64,000 bases of DNA, from the NCBI RefSeq assembly GCF_029278605.1, contig NZ_CP119572.1:1550001-1614000 (forward strand). Reading direction: 5' to 3'. Below the pieces are notes generated by a model. The model was given only the letters and a program-made list of their open reading frames with translations, did not search any database and had not been told where the DNA came from. Origin of the DNA: Cupriavidus sp. WKF15. Lineage in GTDB: Bacteria > Pseudomonadota > Gammaproteobacteria > Burkholderiales > Burkholderiaceae. Every line of letters starts with the position of its first letter. The stretch's first letter is position 1. Position numbers and translations under genes: made by a program. Of the stretch, positions 34,546 to 45,849 are shown in pieces.

Positions 34546-36732
34546 TCAGAACTTCTCGAACGGCCCCAGGAAGCGCCACTGTCCCGGCGGCAGGTCGCCC
34601 AGCACGACGCGGCCCATGCGCACGCGCTTGAGCCCGACCACCTCCAGGCCCACCTGTTCGCACATGCGACGAATCTGGCGCTTGCGGCCTTCTCGCAGCA
34701 CGAAGCGCAGCTGCTCCTCGTTCTGCCAGCTGACCTTGGCCGGCTTGAGGGTCACGCCGTCGAGCGACAGGCCGTGGCGCAGCAGCTCGAGCTTCTCTTC
34801 CGGGAAGACCGCGCTGACATTGCGCTCGACCACGCCCTCGGGCGAGTGCCATTGCACCCGCACCAGGTATTCCTTCTCGATGGTCGAATCCTCGCCGATC
34901 AGCGCGCGGGCCACGCGGCCATCCTGGGTCAGGACCAGCAGGCCGGTCGAGTCGATATCCAGGCGGCCGGCAGGGGCCAGGCTCTTGCGCTGCCACGGCG
35001 CAAAGCGCTTGCGCGTGGGGTCTTCCGACCACTGGTTCTCGGCAGTGAAGAGCACGGCGGCCGGCTCGTAGCCGTCTTCGGCCTGGCCGGAGACATAGCC
35101 CACCGGCTTGTTCATCAGCACCGTGACGCGCTCGCCTTGCTCGGAGCGGGCCGCCTGGAGGATCTCGATGCTGGCGTCGGGCCGCACGCGCGAGCCAAGC
35201 TCGGTCACGGGCTTGCCGTCGACCAGCACCCAGCCGCGCGGAATCCATTCGTCCGCTTCGCGACGCGAGCACAGGCCCAGCTCGGACATGCGCTTGGACA
35301 GGCGGACGAGGCCGTCATCGTGGCCGGATTCATGGGCATCGCCGACGGTGTGCGACGGCTGCTTGTCGGCGCGAGGCGGACGCGTGCGGTCAGCGGTGTC
35401 GCTGAAGCGGCGCGCCGGCGCATCGCCGCGCCGGCCGCTGGAGTCCGGCGCGCGGCGCTGGCGGTCGTCGTCGCCAAAGCGGCGCGGACGGTTGTCGTCA
35501 TCGCCATAGCGGCGCGGGCGCGGCGGACGGTTGTCGTCGCTGAAACGGCGGGGGCGTGCGTCGTCATTGCCGAAGCGGCGCGGCGCTTCACCGCCCTCAT
35601 TGCGGCGCGGCGGACGGTTGTCGTCGCTGAAGCGGCGCGGGCGTGCATCGTCATTGCTGAAGCGGCGGGGCGCTTCACCGCCCTCATTGCGGCGCGGCGG
35701 ACGGTTGTCGTCGCTGAAGCGGCGGGGGCGTGCGTCGTCATTGCCGAAGCGGCGCGGCGCCTCACCGCCCTCATTGCGGCGGGGCGGACGGTTGTCGTCG
35801 CTGAAACGACGGGGGCGTGCGTCGTCATTGCCGAAGCGGCGCGGCGCTTCACCGCCCTCGTTGCGGCGCGGCGGGCGGTTGTCGTCGCTGAAGCGGCGCG
35901 GGCGGTTGTCGTCATTGCTGAAGCGGCGCGGCGCCTCACCGCCCTCATTGCGGCGGGGCGGACGGTTGTCGTCGCTGAAACGGCGGGGGCGTGCGTCGTC
36001 ATTGCCGAAGCGGCGCGGCGCTTCACCGCCCTCGTTGCGGCGCGGCGGGCGGTTGTCGTCGCTGAAGCGGCGCGGGCGGTTGTCGTCATTGCTGAAGCGG
36101 CGCGGCGCCTCACCGCCCTCATTGCGGCGGGGCGGACGGTTGTCGTCGCTGAAACGGCGGGGGCGTGCGTCGTCATTGCCGAAGCGGCGCGGCGCTTCAC
36201 CGCCCTCGTTGCGGCGCGGCGGGCGGTTGTCGTCGCTGAAGCGGCGCGGGCGGTTGTCGTCATCACCGAAGCGGCGTGGGCGCGGCTCGTCGTCGCGGAA
36301 CCGGCGCGGCGCTTCGCCACCCTCGGTGCGTCGCGGGCGCGGCGGACGATTGTCATCGGAGAAACGCCGGGTCCGCGCGTCGTCATCGGCAAAGCGGCGT
36401 GGACGGGCCTGACGCTCATCGTCGCCAAACCGGCGTGGTGGGCGGTCGTCGTCGCCAAAGCGGCGCGGACGCGCCTGCCGCTCGCCGTCGGCCGGACGGC
36501 CCTGGCGCGGTGCGCGGCCGGTGGCGGCGTCGGCGGGCGGCATCGGGCCCTTGGCGGACTTGTTGCCAGCGCCGCCTTGCGCGCGCCGGATGCCTTCGGC
36601 CACGGCCTGCACGCGCTTGCGGTTCAGGTCCGAAACGCGTACGGGCCGGTTGCCGGCCGGCTTGCGGGTGGCGGTGCCGTCGGGCGGCTTGATGCCGAGC
36701 GTCCTGCGCTTCGGGGAATTACTGTCGGTCAT
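34546..36732 (-). CDS. rluB: 23S rRNA pseudouridine synthase with repetitive arginine-rich N-terminal tail
   Basis: A 728-aa protein. The catalytic part (about residues 470-728) is a standard RluB/RsuA-family enzyme: an S4 RNA-binding domain ([20 protein letters not shown]) and the catalytic-Asp motif [11 protein letters not shown]. RluB acts on 23S rRNA (U2605 in E. coli). The first 460 residues are low-complexity, rich in Arg, Asp, Asn and Pro. They contain eight 29-residue tandem repeats ([19 protein letters not shown] plus a ten-residue variable end) and flanking degenerate copies. The tail is probably disordered and RNA-binding. Such tails on RluB occur in relatives, but their length varies. 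Convergent with def. Confidence 0.9.
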   Translation of the reverse strand: MTDSNSPKRRTLGIKPPDGTATRKPAGNRPVRVSDLNRKRVQAVAEGIRRAQGGAGNKSAKGPMPPADAATGRAPRQGRPADGERQARPRRFGDDDRPPRRFGDDERQARPRRFADDDARTRRFSDDNRPPRPRRTEGGEAPRRFRDDEPRPRRFGDDDNRPRRFSDDNRPPRRNEGGEAPRRFGNDDARPRRFSDDNRPPRRNEGGEAPRRFSNDDNRPRRFSDDNRPPRRNEGGEAPRRFGNDDARPRRFSDDNRPPRRNEGGEAPRRFSNDDNRPRRFSDDNRPPRRNEGGEAPRRFGNDDARPRRFSDDNRPPRRNEGGEAPRRFGNDDARPRRFSDDNRPPRRNEGGEAPRRFSNDDARPRRFSDDNRPPRRNEGGEAPRRFGNDDARPRRFSDDNRPPRPRRYGDDDNRPRRFGDDDRQRRAPDSSGRRGDAPARRFSDTADRTRPPRADKQPSHTVGDAHESGHDDGLVRLSKRMSELGLCSRREADEWIPRGWVLVDGKPVTELGSRVRPDASIEILQAARSEQGERVTVLMNKPVGYVSGQAEDGYEPAAVLFTAENQWSEDPTRKRFAPWQRKSLAPAGRLDIDSTGLLVLTQDGRVARALIGEDSTIEKEYLVRVQWHSPEGVVERNVSAVFPEEKLELLRHGLSLDGVTLKPAKVSWQNEEQLRFVLREGRKRQIRRMCEQVGLEVVGLKRVRMGRVVLGDLPPGQWRFLGPFEKF
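35551..36246 (-). repeat. eight tandem 87-bp coding repeats
   Basis: Eight in-frame 87-bp units encode 29-residue copies. Units end mainly in FGNDDARP or FSNDDNRP in partly alternating order, suggesting expansion by duplication of a two-unit block. More degenerate copies flank both sides. Because the unit is a multiple of three and lacks stops, several other frames stay open across it. Confidence 0.92.
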
Positions 36733-36755
36733 ATCTTCAATGCTGCGCGGCCGGG

Positions 36756-39365
36756 TCAGATTTCCAGCGCGGCGAGCAAGTCCTGTTCAAGCTGAATCTG
36801 CAATCGGTTGTCGGCGGCAAGACGGCTGCCGTCGACGAGGAACACGTCTTCGACGCGTTCGCCAAGGGTATTGATGCGCGCCGTATGCACGGACACGCGA
36901 TGTTTCGCCAGTACGCGCGTGATCGCGTAGAGCAGGCCGGTGCGGTCGTTGGCCGACAGCGACAGCAGGTAATACTGGCCGCGTTCGTCGGGCCGCAGGT
37001 CCACGCGCGGCTTGATCGGGAAGCTGCGCGACTGGCGCGACAGCCGGCCCTGGCTGGGCTCCGGCAGCGCGGCCTGCTGCTGCAGGCGGTCGCCCAGTTC
37101 ATGTTCCACCAGCGCGAGGATGTCGCGATAGTTGCCGCCGTCGCCGACCATGCCGGGGTCGGTCACCTGGAACGTGTCCAGCGCGTAGCCGTGGCGGGTG
37201 GTGTGGATCTTGGCGTCCTGGATCGAGAACGCCTTGCGCTCGAAATAGCCGCAGATGCGGGCGAAGAGGTCGGGCTGGTCCTTGACATAGACCGCCACCT
37301 GCAGGCCCTCGCCGGCAGGGGAGATCCGCGCCTTCACCACGGGCACCGGGCTGTCCACCTTGTTGAACAGGTGGCGGGTCAGCCAGGCGATGTCGCGCGA
37401 ATCGTGGCGCAGGAAGAAGGCCACGTCGAGCTGCGCCCACAGGGGCTTGCCCAGTTCGGGATCGAAGGCCTTCAGGCGCAGTTGCGCGATGGTTTCTTCC
37501 TGGCGCTGCGCCCAGACGGAATGCCGGTCGACCTTCGCGCCGCCCAGCACGCGCAGCGTGATGCGGTACAGGTCTTCGATCAGCTTGCCCTTCCACGCAT
37601 TCCACACCTTGGGGCTGGTGCCGCGGATATCGGCCACGGTCAGCAGGTACAGCGCCGTCAGGTGGCGTTCGTCGCCAACCACGCGCGCGAAGGCGTGGAC
37701 GACTTCGGGGTCGGTCAAGTCCTGCTTCTGTGCCACCTGGCTCATGGTCAGGTGGTGCTCCACGAGCCAGCAGATCAGGTCGGCGTCCTCGCGCGCAATC
37801 CCGTGCTGCTTGCAGAAGCGGCGTGCATCGACGGTGCCAAGCTTGGAGTGATCGCCGCCGCGGCCCTTGGCGATATCGTGGAACAGCGCTGCGACCGAAA
37901 GCACCCATGGCTTGTCGAAGCTCGCCATGAGCTGGCTGCAGAACGGGAATTCGTGCGTGTGCTCGACGATCGCGAAGCGGCGCATATTGCGCACCACCAT
38001 CAGGATGTGCTGGTCCACGGTGTAGACGTGGAACAAGTCGTGCTGCATCTGGCCGACGATGCGCCGGAAATTGATCAGGTAGCGGCCCAGCACGCTGGTC
38101 TGGTTCATCAGGCGCAGCGCGTGGGTGATGCCTTGCGGCTCCTGCAGGATGGCCAGGAACAGGCGGCGGTTTTCCGGGTCGTTGCGCCAGCGCGCATCCA
38201 TCACGGTGCGCGCGTTGTAGAGGCCGCGCAGCGTGCGCGGGGCCAATCCTTTGATGCCCGGCGTGCGTTCGTACAGCAGGAAGGTTTCGAGGATCGCGTG
38301 CGGATCGCTTTCGTAGAGGCCGTCGCTGGTGATTTCCAGCATGCCCTGGCGCTCGACGAAGCGCTCATTGATGACGCGGGTCACCTGTGATTCGCACGGG
38401 AACAGCAGCGCCTCGATATTGAGCAGCAGCACGCTGTTGAGCTGGGTCACCGCCTTGGCGGCCCAGTAGTAGCGGCGCATGAGCTGCTCGCTGGCGCGCT
38501 TGTTGTCGTTCTGGCGGTAGCCGAACGATTCGGCCAGCGCGGTCTGCAGGTCGAATACCAGCACGTCCTGGCGGCGCCCGGCGATGATATGCAGGCGCGC
38601 GCGGATGGTCTTCAGCAGGCGTTCGTTGCGGGCGAGTTCCTGGGCCTCGCGCTGCGTCAGCAAGCCCTTCTCGAACAGTTCCTTCCAGCTGTCGCCGAGG
38701 CCGGCGGCCCTGGTCATCCACAGGATCACCTGCAGGTCGCGCAGTCCGCCCGGGCTTTCCTTGCAGTTCGGCTCGAGCGAGTAGGGCGTGTCCTGGTACT
38801 TGGCGTGGCGCTGGCGCATCTCCAGCAGCTTGGCCTGGAAGAAGGCGGCCGGGTCCACGTCGGCCTGGTGCCGTGTGCGCAGCGCATCGAACAGCTTGCG
38901 CTCGCCGGTCAGCAGGCGCGCCTCGAGCAGCGAGGTCTGGATGGTGATGTCCGCGCGGGCTTCGCGGATGCAGTCATCCACGGTGCGGACCGAGGACCCG
39001 ATCTCCAGCCCCAGGTCCCAGCACATGCCGATGAACCGTTCGAGCCGGCTCGCAGTGCCGGCATCGGGCTCGGACGCCAGCAGCAGCAGCACGTCCACGT
39101 CGGAATACGGGAACAGCTCTCCGCGGCCGTAGCCGCCGACGGCGACAAGCGCCGCGTCGGCGGGCATGCCCAGCCCGCGCCAGGCTTCGACGAGCGCGGC
39201 GTCCACGGCGCGGCGCAGGCGCGTGATGAGCGTGCCGACCTGGGCCGTCAGGCTGAAATCGGCAAACAGGGCCTGCTTGTCGGCCTTCAACTGGTCGCGA
39301 ACGCGTGCGGCGAGCAGGAGCTCCGGCGTGGTGTCCATGGGCAGGGCAGAATGGTTCGTGGGCAC
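36756..39365 (-). CDS. glnD: PII uridylyltransferase / uridylyl-removing enzyme
   Basis: An 869-aa bifunctional nitrogen sensor that uridylylates PII proteins (GlnB/GlnK) when glutamine is low and removes UMP when it is high. The nucleotidyltransferase domain has [15 protein letters not shown] (Asp89 and Asp91 as metal ligands). The HD domain has [14 protein letters not shown] (about residue 490). Two ACT domains (about 690-865) sense glutamine. It starts at a GTG (39365); an ATG at 39338 is equally possible. Transcription is separated from map by a terminator. Confidence 0.95.
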   Translation of the reverse strand: MPTNHSALPMDTTPELLLAARVRDQLKADKQALFADFSLTAQVGTLITRLRRAVDAALVEAWRGLGMPADAALVAVGGYGRGELFPYSDVDVLLLLASEPDAGTASRLERFIGMCWDLGLEIGSSVRTVDDCIREARADITIQTSLLEARLLTGERKLFDALRTRHQADVDPAAFFQAKLLEMRQRHAKYQDTPYSLEPNCKESPGGLRDLQVILWMTRAAGLGDSWKELFEKGLLTQREAQELARNERLLKTIRARLHIIAGRRQDVLVFDLQTALAESFGYRQNDNKRASEQLMRRYYWAAKAVTQLNSVLLLNIEALLFPCESQVTRVINERFVERQGMLEITSDGLYESDPHAILETFLLYERTPGIKGLAPRTLRGLYNARTVMDARWRNDPENRRLFLAILQEPQGITHALRLMNQTSVLGRYLINFRRIVGQMQHDLFHVYTVDQHILMVVRNMRRFAIVEHTHEFPFCSQLMASFDKPWVLSVAALFHDIAKGRGGDHSKLGTVDARRFCKQHGIAREDADLICWLVEHHLTMSQVAQKQDLTDPEVVHAFARVVGDERHLTALYLLTVADIRGTSPKVWNAWKGKLIEDLYRITLRVLGGAKVDRHSVWAQRQEETIAQLRLKAFDPELGKPLWAQLDVAFFLRHDSRDIAWLTRHLFNKVDSPVPVVKARISPAGEGLQVAVYVKDQPDLFARICGYFERKAFSIQDAKIHTTRHGYALDTFQVTDPGMVGDGGNYRDILALVEHELGDRLQQQAALPEPSQGRLSRQSRSFPIKPRVDLRPDERGQYYLLSLSANDRTGLLYAITRVLAKHRVSVHTARINTLGERVEDVFLVDGSRLAADNRLQIQLEQDLLAALEI

Positions 39366-39371
39366 GGCTGG

Positions 39372-39400
39372 AAAAAGAAAGGCGCCTGTCAGGCGCCCCC
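39372..39400 (-). terminator. intrinsic terminator of map
   Basis: On the minus strand GGCGCC-TGACA-GGCGCC is followed by TTTCTTTTT, just downstream of the map stop. It overlaps the region directly before the glnD start, so glnD needs its own promoter or read-through. Confidence 0.7.
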
Positions 39401-39414
39401 AACTAAATTGCGGC

Positions 39415-40233
39415 TCAGGCCGCGACCGACTCCGTGATGAACGCGGGCGGCGCTGGCGTGGCAGCGGACACTGTCAGCACCTCGTAGCCGGTTTCGGTTA
39501 CCAGCACGGTATGTTCCCACTGCGCCGACAGGCTGCGGTCGCGCGTCTTGACCGTCCACTGGTCGGGCATGGTGCGGATATCGCGCTTGCCGGCGTTGAT
39601 CATCGGCTCGACCGTGAAGATCATGCCGGCCTTGATCTCGGCGCCGGTGCCCGCTCGGCCGTAGTGCAGGATCTGCGGATCTTCATGGAAGTTCTTGCCG
39701 ATGCCGTGGCCGCAGTACTCGCGCACCACACTGTAGCCCGCGGCTTCCGCATGGACCTGGATGGCGTGGCCGATATCACCCAGGCGGGCGCCGTTGCGCA
39801 CTTGCGCGATGCCCTTCCACATGCACTCGTATGTCACCTGCGCCAGCCGCTTGGCCAGGATCGACGCTTCGCCGACCAGGAACATGCGGCTGGTGTCGCC
39901 GTAGTAGCCTTCCTTGGTGATGACCGTGATATCCAGGTTGATGGCGTCGCCGCTCTTGAGCACGCGGTCGCCGGGAATGCCGTGGCAGATCACGTCGTTG
40001 ACCGAGGTGCAGATGGCGCCGGGGAAGGGCGGATAGCCCGGGGGCGCGTAATTCAGCGGCGCCGGCACGGTGCCTTGCACGTCACGCATGTAGGCATGGC
40101 ACAGGCGGTCGAGCTCGCCGGTCGTCACACCGGGCTTGACGAACGGGGTGATGTAGTCGAGGACTTCGGAGGCAAGGCGGCAAGCCACGCGCATTTGGGC
40201 GATGTCTTCGGCGGTGTTCAGGTGGATGCTCAT
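39415..40233 (-). CDS. map: methionine aminopeptidase type I
   Basis: A 272-aa dinuclear metalloenzyme removing the N-terminal methionine of new proteins. Metal ligands appear in the family pattern: Asp in NLDITVI, Asp in GDTSRMF, His in [11 protein letters not shown], Glu in FTVEPMI and Glu in VTETGYE. The start is set at 40233 ([10 protein letters not shown]), giving the usual length; the longer frame upstream has no conserved content. It is divergent from rpsB, the usual arrangement in proteobacteria. Confidence 0.96.
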   Translation of the reverse strand: MSIHLNTAEDIAQMRVACRLASEVLDYITPFVKPGVTTGELDRLCHAYMRDVQGTVPAPLNYAPPGYPPFPGAICTSVNDVICHGIPGDRVLKSGDAINLDITVITKEGYYGDTSRMFLVGEASILAKRLAQVTYECMWKGIAQVRNGARLGDIGHAIQVHAEAAGYSVVREYCGHGIGKNFHEDPQILHYGRAGTGAEIKAGMIFTVEPMINAGKRDIRTMPDQWTVKTRDRSLSAQWEHTVLVTETGYEVLTVSAATPAPPAFITESVAA

Positions 40234-40407
40234 GCTGCTTCGCCAGAAAAAGTGACGGCGAGGCCACGGGCCGCGCCAGAATCGGATAGGGAATGTGGGA
40301 TTATCGCACCATCGGGGCTCGATCGCAGCGCTTGGCCCTGCAATCGGGGTCAGATGAAAGGCATTTCCCGCTGCCTTCGTGCCCATAGCGGCAGTGTTGC
40401 GGTCCGC

Positions 40408-40437
40408 TTGAGTGATACGGGCATTTATTGCTAGAAT
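40408..40437 (+). promoter_or_regulatory. sigma-70 promoter of rpsB
   Basis: TTGAGT (40408-40413), an 18-bp spacer and TAGAAT (40432-40437) form a good housekeeping promoter about 140 bp before the rpsB start. Confidence 0.6.
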
Positions 40438-40504
40438 AGCGGGCTGACTTGTTTGCAGTGCAGCATTTGCTGCTGCCAGTCGTTTTGAAGTCGTGAAATC
40501 GCTG

Positions 40505-40549
40505 GTCCGCCCATCCGGGGTGTTCCTCTTCAGGAATGTCGGGGCGGAC
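40505..40549 (+). ncRNA. structured rpsB leader (candidate S2 autoregulatory element)
   Basis: Outer arms GTCCGCCC (40505-40512) and GGGCGGAC (40542-40549) pair perfectly. Inside, TTCCT (40523-40527) and AGGAA (40532-40536) form an apical hairpin. It lies 28 bp before the rpsB start. In E. coli the rpsB leader binds ribosomal protein S2 to repress the rpsB-tsf operon; this looks like an equivalent element, by inference. Confidence 0.5.
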
Positions 40550-40577
40550 TTCAGACCTAACCCTATTGGAGAATTAC

Positions 40578-41321
40578 ATGTCCGTTACCATGCGCGAAAT
40601 GCTGGAAGCCGGTTGCCACTTCGGCCACCAGACCCGCTTCTGGAACCCGAAGATGGCCCCCTTCATCTTCGGTCATCGCAACAAGATTCACATCATCAAC
40701 CTCGAAAAGACGTTGCCGATGTTCCAGGACGCACTGAAGTACGTGCGTCAACTGGCCGCCAATCGCGGCACCATCATGTTCGTGGGCACCAAGCGCCAGT
40801 CGCGTGAAATCCTGGCTGAAGAAGCTGGCCGCGCCGGCATGCCCTACGTCGATGCCCGCTGGCTCGGCGGCATGCTGACCAACTTCAAGACGGTCAAGAC
40901 CTCGATCAAGCGCCTGAAGGACATGGAAGCCGCCAAGGAAGCCGGCGCGCTGGAAACCATGAGCAAGAAGGAAGCGCTGATGTTCGAGCGCGAAATGATC
41001 AAGCTGGAAAAGTCGATCGGCGGCATCAAGGAAATGGGCGGCGTGCCTGACGCCATCTTCGTGGTGGACGTCGGCTACCACAAGATTGCCGTGACCGAAG
41101 CCAAGAAGCTGGGCATTCCCGTAATCGGCGTGGTCGATACCAACCACTCGCCGGAAGGCATCGACTACGTGATCCCGGGCAACGACGACTCGTCCAAGGC
41201 TGTGGCCCTGTACGTGCGCGGCGTGGCCGACGCGATCCTGGAAGGCCGTGCCAACGCCGTTCAGGAAGTCGTTGAAGCCGCTCGCGGCGGTGACGACTTC
41301 GTCGAAGTGCAGGAAGGCTGA
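40578..41321 (+). CDS. rpsB: 30S ribosomal protein S2
   Basis: A 247-aa small-subunit protein at the platform side of the 30S. Family segments include [32 protein letters not shown], and the later [27 protein letters not shown]. The start at 40578 follows GGAG. The leader upstream is structured, and a terminator downstream (41454) reduces read-through into tsf. Confidence 0.98.
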   Translation: MSVTMREMLEAGCHFGHQTRFWNPKMAPFIFGHRNKIHIINLEKTLPMFQDALKYVRQLAANRGTIMFVGTKRQSREILAEEAGRAGMPYVDARWLGGMLTNFKTVKTSIKRLKDMEAAKEAGALETMSKKEALMFEREMIKLEKSIGGIKEMGGVPDAIFVVDVGYHKIAVTEAKKLGIPVIGVVDTNHSPEGIDYVIPGNDDSSKAVALYVRGVADAILEGRANAVQEVVEAARGGDDFVEVQEG

Positions 41322-41420
41322 TTTCGGCTGCCGAGAGGACCCCGATCACGCGCATCGCCACGGAACGACCACAAGGCATCGGCCACCGGACCTGACAAAA
41401 GGTGCGGGGCGTTGCGCGGA

Positions 41421-41436
41421 GCCGGTCAAGACCGGC
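41421..41436 (+). repeat. small perfect hairpin downstream of rpsB
   Basis: GCCGGTC-AA-GACCGGC forms a 7-bp stem with a two-base loop between the rpsB stop and the terminator at 41454. It may protect the end of the rpsB message or be an RNase processing site. No U-tract follows. Confidence 0.35.
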
Positions 41437-41453
41437 CTCGGCAAGGCGAAAAG

Positions 41454-41487
41454 AAAAAGGGGGCACATCCGGCGCCCCCTTTTTTTG
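41454..41487 (+). terminator. intrinsic terminator/attenuator between rpsB and tsf
   Basis: GGGGGC (41459-41464) pairs with GCCCCC (41474-41479), followed by eight T residues and preceded by an A-run. It is a strong Rho-independent terminator inside what is usually one operon, so tsf expression depends on read-through or its own promoter. Confidence 0.85.
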
Positions 41488-41616
41488 AATTTGCAGTATC
41501 TGGATTGTTGTCATCCGCCGCAGGCAAGATCTGCCGCGGGTGAGGCTGTACACCCCCCGGCCGGTTGCCAGACAGGAAACTGGGGCACCCGGCGCGAACC
41601 ATTCAAGGAGTGACAA

Positions 41617-42495
41617 ATGGCGGCAATTACCGCAAGCATGGTGGCTGAACTGCGCGCGAAGACCGACGCGCCGATGATGGAATGCAAGAAGGCCCTGACC
41701 GAGGCCGAAGGCGACCTGAACAAGGCCGAAGAGCTGCTGCGCGTCAAGCTGGGCAACAAGGCCAGCAAGGCCGCGTCGCGCGTGACCGCTGAAGGCGTGG
41801 TGGCCTCGTTCATCGACGGCACCACCGGTGTCCTGGTCGAATTGAACTGCGAGACCGATTTCGTCTCCAAGAACGACGACTTCCTGGCGTTCTCGGCCAA
41901 GGTCGCCGAGCTGATCGCCAAGCAGAACCCGGCCGACGTGGCTGCGCTGTCGGCGCTGGAAATCGACGGCGTGAGCGTCGAGGCCACCCGTACCGCCCTG
42001 ATCGGCAAGATCGGCGAGAACCTGACGATCCGCCGCTTTGTCCGCTACGCCAATGGCGGCAAGCTGGTTTCGTACCTGCACGGCACCCGCATCGGCGTGA
42101 TGGTCGAGTTCGACGGCGACGAAGCCGCCGCCAAGGACGTCGCCATGCACGTGGCCGCCATGAAGCCGGTGTCGCTGTCGGCTGACCAGGTTCCCGCGGA
42201 CCTGATCGCCAAGGAGCGCAGCATCGCCGAGCAGAAGGCTGCCGAGTCGGGCAAGCCGGCCGAAATCGCCGCCAAGATGGTGGAAGGTTCGGTCCAGAAG
42301 TACCTGAAGGAAGTGTCGCTGTTCAACCAGCCGTTCGTGAAGAACGACAAGCAGACCGTCGAGCAGATGCTCAAGGCTGCCAACACGACCGTGAAGGGCT
42401 TCACCCTGTACGTGGTGGGCGAAGGCATCGAGAAGAAGCAAGACGACTTCGCTGCCGAAGTGGCTGCCCAGGTGGCCGCTGCACAGAAGGGCTGA
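41617..42495 (+). CDS. tsf: elongation factor Ts
   Basis: A 292-aa guanine-nucleotide exchange factor for EF-Tu. The N-terminal domain has [19 protein letters not shown], and the core has the signature [15 protein letters not shown]. The dimerisation region is shorter than that of E. coli only slightly (E. coli 283 aa). An AAGGAG precedes the ATG. Confidence 0.98.
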   Translation: MAAITASMVAELRAKTDAPMMECKKALTEAEGDLNKAEELLRVKLGNKASKAASRVTAEGVVASFIDGTTGVLVELNCETDFVSKNDDFLAFSAKVAELIAKQNPADVAALSALEIDGVSVEATRTALIGKIGENLTIRRFVRYANGGKLVSYLHGTRIGVMVEFDGDEAAAKDVAMHVAAMKPVSLSADQVPADLIAKERSIAEQKAAESGKPAEIAAKMVEGSVQKYLKEVSLFNQPFVKNDKQTVEQMLKAANTTVKGFTLYVVGEGIEKKQDDFAAEVAAQVAAAQKG

Positions 42496-42540
42496 TGTCC
42501 GGGGCGGGCCGGTGCCTCCCTTCCGGGTTGGCACGCCGCC

Positions 42541-42576
42541 TATAATGCCGAAGGGGCGCCGCGAGGTGCCCCTCTG
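42541..42576 (+). promoter_or_regulatory. possible pyrH promoter and hairpin
   Basis: TATAAT at 42541-42546 is a consensus -10, but no good -35 is seen at 16-18 bp. A stable stem (AGGGGCGCC with GGTGCCCCT, loop GCGA) follows at about 42552-42573 without a U-tract. It may be a promoter followed by a leader hairpin, or a weak terminator of tsf. Confidence 0.3.
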
Positions 42577-42765
42577 TGTAAGTAGGATCGAAGCAGCAGC
42601 ATCCGGCCCCGGCCGTGTGCGCTGCGACAGCCAGTTTCCGGCGTCATCCGTCTGTCGCGGGTGACCCCGAAAACCGGTTCTCCGGCACCCGTGCGGCCTG
42701 GCCGCGCGGGTGTAACAAAACAATACGTCTCAAATCGAGCGACTTGCTCCTGTCCGAGGGTGAAT

Positions 42766-43476
42766 ATGCCAGCCTACAAGCGCGTCCTACTGAAACTCTC
42801 CGGTGAAGCCCTCATGGGCGATGATGCCTTCGGCATCAACCGCGCCACCATCGAAGGGATGGTCAATGACATTGCCGAGATCGTGAAGCTCGGCGTCCAG
42901 GTGGCGGTCGTGATCGGCGGCGGCAATATCTTCCGCGGCGTCGCGGGCGGTGCCGCCGGCATGGATCGCGCCACGGCCGACTACATGGGCATGCTGGCCA
43001 CCATGATGAATGCGCTGGCCCTGCAGGACGCCATGCGCCACGCCAATATCGAAGGCCGCGTCCAGTCCGCGCTGCGCATGGACCAGGTGGTCGAGCCCTA
43101 CATCCGCCCGCGCGCCATCCGCCAGCTCGAAGAGGGCAAGGTGGTGATCTTCGCCGCCGGCACCGGCAACCCGTTTTTCACCACCGACACGGCCGCGGCG
43201 CTGCGCGGCGCGGAGATCGGCGCCGAGATCGTGCTCAAGGCGACCAAGGTGGACGGCGTGTACACGGCCGACCCGAAGAAGGACCCGAGTGCCACGCGCT
43301 ACAGCACGATTTCGTTCGACGAGGCCATCTCGCGCAACCTGCAGGTCATGGACGCCACGGCTTTCGCGCTGTGCCGCGACCAGAAGCTGCCGATCAAGGT
43401 CTTCTCCATCGTCAAGCCGGGCGCGCTCAAGCGCGTGGTCCTGGGCGAGGACGAGGGTACGCTGGTCCACGTCTGA
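42766..43476 (+). CDS. pyrH: UMP kinase
   Basis: A 236-aa hexameric kinase making UDP from UMP, allosterically regulated by GTP and UTP in relatives. Family motifs are [19 protein letters not shown], and [12 protein letters not shown] in the amino-acid kinase fold. The start at 42766 (MPAYKRVLL) is chosen by homology. A stable hairpin and a TATAAT at 42541 lie in the 270-bp gap after tsf, so pyrH may have its own promoter. Confidence 0.97.
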   Translation: MPAYKRVLLKLSGEALMGDDAFGINRATIEGMVNDIAEIVKLGVQVAVVIGGGNIFRGVAGGAAGMDRATADYMGMLATMMNALALQDAMRHANIEGRVQSALRMDQVVEPYIRPRAIRQLEEGKVVIFAAGTGNPFFTTDTAAALRGAEIGAEIVLKATKVDGVYTADPKKDPSATRYSTISFDEAISRNLQVMDATAFALCRDQKLPIKVFSIVKPGALKRVVLGEDEGTLVHV

Positions 43477-43591
43477 TGTCTCGATGCGGGTGCCGGGCGC
43501 CAAATCTGGTGCGCGGCCCGGCAAAGGGTAGAATGGTTCATTTTCGATCCCGGATTGCCGGGATTCTGGTAGCTGATTTCCGGAGGTAATG

Positions 43592-44152
43592 ATGAGCGTC
43601 GCCGAAACCAAGAAGAGCGTCGAGCAGAAGATGCAGAAGTCGATCGAGGCCTTCAAGGCCGATCTGGCCAAAGTCCGCACCGGCCGTGCCCACACCGGCC
43701 TGCTCGACCACGTACAGGTGGATTACTACGGTTCGATGGTGCCGATCAGCCAGGTGGCGAACATCGGCCTGGGAGATGCCCGCACCATTACCGTCCAGCC
43801 TTGGGAAAAGAAGATGGTTGGCGCGGTCGAGAAGGCCATCCGCGACTGCGACCTGGGCCTGAACCCGGCCACCATGGGCGAAGTTATCCGCGTGCCGATG
43901 CCGCCGCTGACCGAAGAGCGCCGCAAGGAGCTGACGAAGGTGGTCAAGAGCGAGGCCGAAGGCGCCAAGGTGGCGGTGCGCAACCTGCGCCGCGACGCCA
44001 ACGAGCAGTTCAAGAAGCTGGTCAAGGACAAGGCCATCTCCGAAGACGACGAGCGCCGCGGCCAGGACGACGTGCAGAAGCTGACCGACAAGTTCGTGGC
44101 CGAAATCGACAAGATGGTCGCCGAAAAGGAAAAGGAGATCATGACGGTCTGA
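43592..44152 (+). CDS. frr: ribosome recycling factor
   Basis: A 186-aa tRNA-shaped factor that splits post-termination ribosomes with EF-G. Family segments: [31 protein letters not shown] and the region [16 protein letters not shown]. The second of two adjacent ATGs (43592) is five bases from the GGAGG and is preferred to 43589. A small hairpin (ATCCCGG-ATTG-CCGGGAT) at 43547-43564 sits just upstream. Confidence 0.98.
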   Translation: MSVAETKKSVEQKMQKSIEAFKADLAKVRTGRAHTGLLDHVQVDYYGSMVPISQVANIGLGDARTITVQPWEKKMVGAVEKAIRDCDLGLNPATMGEVIRVPMPPLTEERRKELTKVVKSEAEGAKVAVRNLRRDANEQFKKLVKDKAISEDDERRGQDDVQKLTDKFVAEIDKMVAEKEKEIMTV

Positions 44153-44200
44153 GGACCGCCTGGCGCCTTGCCGCCCGGGTCTCCAGTATCGTTTGCCGCT

Positions 44201-44971
44201 ATGCAGCACATCAGTTCTACGCTCGCCGTCCCTGACACCACCTATGTGCCCCGCCACGTTGCCATCATCATGGATGGCAACGGCCGCTGGGCGACGCAGC
44301 GCCATCTGCCGCGCGTGGCCGGTCACAGCCGCGGGCTGGACGCCGTGCGCGCCGTCGTGGAAGCCAGCGCCGCCCGCGGCGTGCAATTCCTGACACTGTT
44401 TGCGTTCAGCTCCGAGAACTGGCGCCGTCCCGCGGACGAGGTTTCGTTCCTGATGCGCCTGTTCATGACCGCTCTGCGCCGCGAAGTGGTCAAGATGCAC
44501 GCAAACAATATCCGCGTGCGCGTGGTAGGGGACCTGAGCCGCTTCAGCCCGCGCATCCAGCAGCTGATCAAGGATGCCGAAGCGCGCACGGCGGGCAATA
44601 GCGGCATGACCGTAACCATCGCCGCCAACTACGGCGGCCGGTGGGACCTGCTGCAGGCCATGCGCAAGATGCTGGCCCGCGCGCCGATGCTCGACCCCGA
44701 TTCGATCGACGAGTCGGTGCTGGCGCCACACCTGGTCATGTCCTATGCGCCGGAGCCGGACCTGTTCATCCGTACCGGAGGCGAACAGCGCATCAGCAAT
44801 TTCCTGTTGTGGCAACTGGCCTATTCCGAGCTCTATTTCACCGACGTCTACTGGCCGGACTTCGACGCCGCCGAGCTGGACAAGGCCTTTGCCTCGTACC
44901 GCCAGCGTGAACGCCGCTTCGGCCGTACCAGCGCCCAGCTGGTTGCGCCGGGGCTGTCCGGCACTGCCTGA
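44201..44971 (+). CDS. uppS: undecaprenyl diphosphate synthase
   Basis: A 256-aa cis-prenyltransferase making the C55 lipid carrier for peptidoglycan and other glycans. Catalytic Asp25 lies in IIMDGNGRW; later motifs are FAFSSENW and [15 protein letters not shown] with the product-releasing region. The start at 44201 lies 48 bp after frr. It begins the isoprenoid and phospholipid part of the cluster. Confidence 0.97.
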   Translation: MQHISSTLAVPDTTYVPRHVAIIMDGNGRWATQRHLPRVAGHSRGLDAVRAVVEASAARGVQFLTLFAFSSENWRRPADEVSFLMRLFMTALRREVVKMHANNIRVRVVGDLSRFSPRIQQLIKDAEARTAGNSGMTVTIAANYGGRWDLLQAMRKMLARAPMLDPDSIDESVLAPHLVMSYAPEPDLFIRTGGEQRISNFLLWQLAYSELYFTDVYWPDFDAAELDKAFASYRQRERRFGRTSAQLVAPGLSGTA

Positions 44972-45010
44972 GCGGCAGGCCAATCCATCTTTCCACGGGA
45001 CTAGCAGCGC

Positions 45011-45832
45011 ATGCTTCTCACCCGCGTCATCACCGCCCTGTGCCTGTTGCTGCTGATTCTGCCGATCCTGTTCCTGGCGCCGCCTTCGGGGCTGGCCGGC
45101 CTCGTCGCGGTGATCGTGCTGCTCGGCGGCTGGGAATTCGGGCGGCTGATCGGCCTGCGCGGCCCCTGGCCGTACGTCTATGCTGTGGCCTGCCTGGTGG
45201 CCCTGATCGCCTGGCATGACCTGCCGGCCCGTCATGGCCTGGACTGGCTGCTGCGGGCAGCCGTGGCCTGCTGGGGTGTTGCGCTGGTACTGCTCGCGCG
45301 CGGCGTGCGCAAGGCAACGGCGGGGTTCACGGTACTGGGCGCTATTCTCGGCCTCATCATGCTGCCGGCATTCGGACACGCGACCATGATCCTGCGTGGT
45401 GCCGGTATTGGCGTATTGCTGACGGCGGCCGTGCTGGTGTGGGCGGCCGACATCGGCGCCTATTTCGTTGGCAAGGCCATCGGGCGGCGCAAGCTCGCTC
45501 CGTCTATCAGCCCGGGCAAGTCCTGGGAGGGGGCGATGGGCGGCTGGCTGCTGGCCATGCTGATCGGCCTGAGCCTGGCGGCGACGCATGCGTTTGCGCC
45601 GACCTGGTTCTCTGTCATGGCCGACCATGGTGGCCTGGCTTTGGTCGCGCTATTGACCACGCTGCTGGTGGCCGCCAGTATCATCGGTGACCTGTTCGAA
45701 TCGCTGCTCAAGCGGCAAGTCGGCATAAAGGACAGCAGCCGGCTGTTGCCGGGACATGGTGGCGTGCTGGACCGCATTGACGCCCTGGTGCCGGTGTTTC
45801 CGCTGGCGGCCTTGATGGTGACCTATTTCTGA
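45011..45832 (+). CDS. cdsA: phosphatidate cytidylyltransferase
   Basis: A 273-aa inner-membrane enzyme with about eight helices that makes CDP-diacylglycerol from phosphatidic acid and CTP. The family signature is at the C-terminus: [30 protein letters not shown]. The order uppS-cdsA-dxr is standard. Confidence 0.96.
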   Translation: MLLTRVITALCLLLLILPILFLAPPSGLAGLVAVIVLLGGWEFGRLIGLRGPWPYVYAVACLVALIAWHDLPARHGLDWLLRAAVACWGVALVLLARGVRKATAGFTVLGAILGLIMLPAFGHATMILRGAGIGVLLTAAVLVWAADIGAYFVGKAIGRRKLAPSISPGKSWEGAMGGWLLAMLIGLSLAATHAFAPTWFSVMADHGGLALVALLTTLLVAASIIGDLFESLLKRQVGIKDSSRLLPGHGGVLDRIDALVPVFPLAALMVTYF

Positions 45833-45849
45833 AGCCGTTCTGTTCTGAT

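Noticed and set aside
35551..36246. Tandem repeats considered as a CRISPR array
   Set aside because: Units are contiguous with no unique spacers and encode an in-frame protein tail.
34774..36795. Long open frames on the opposite strand and in another frame across the pseudouridine synthase gene
   Set aside because: They arise because the 87-bp repeat is a multiple of three and has no stop in several frames; none has a plausible start or recognisable domain.
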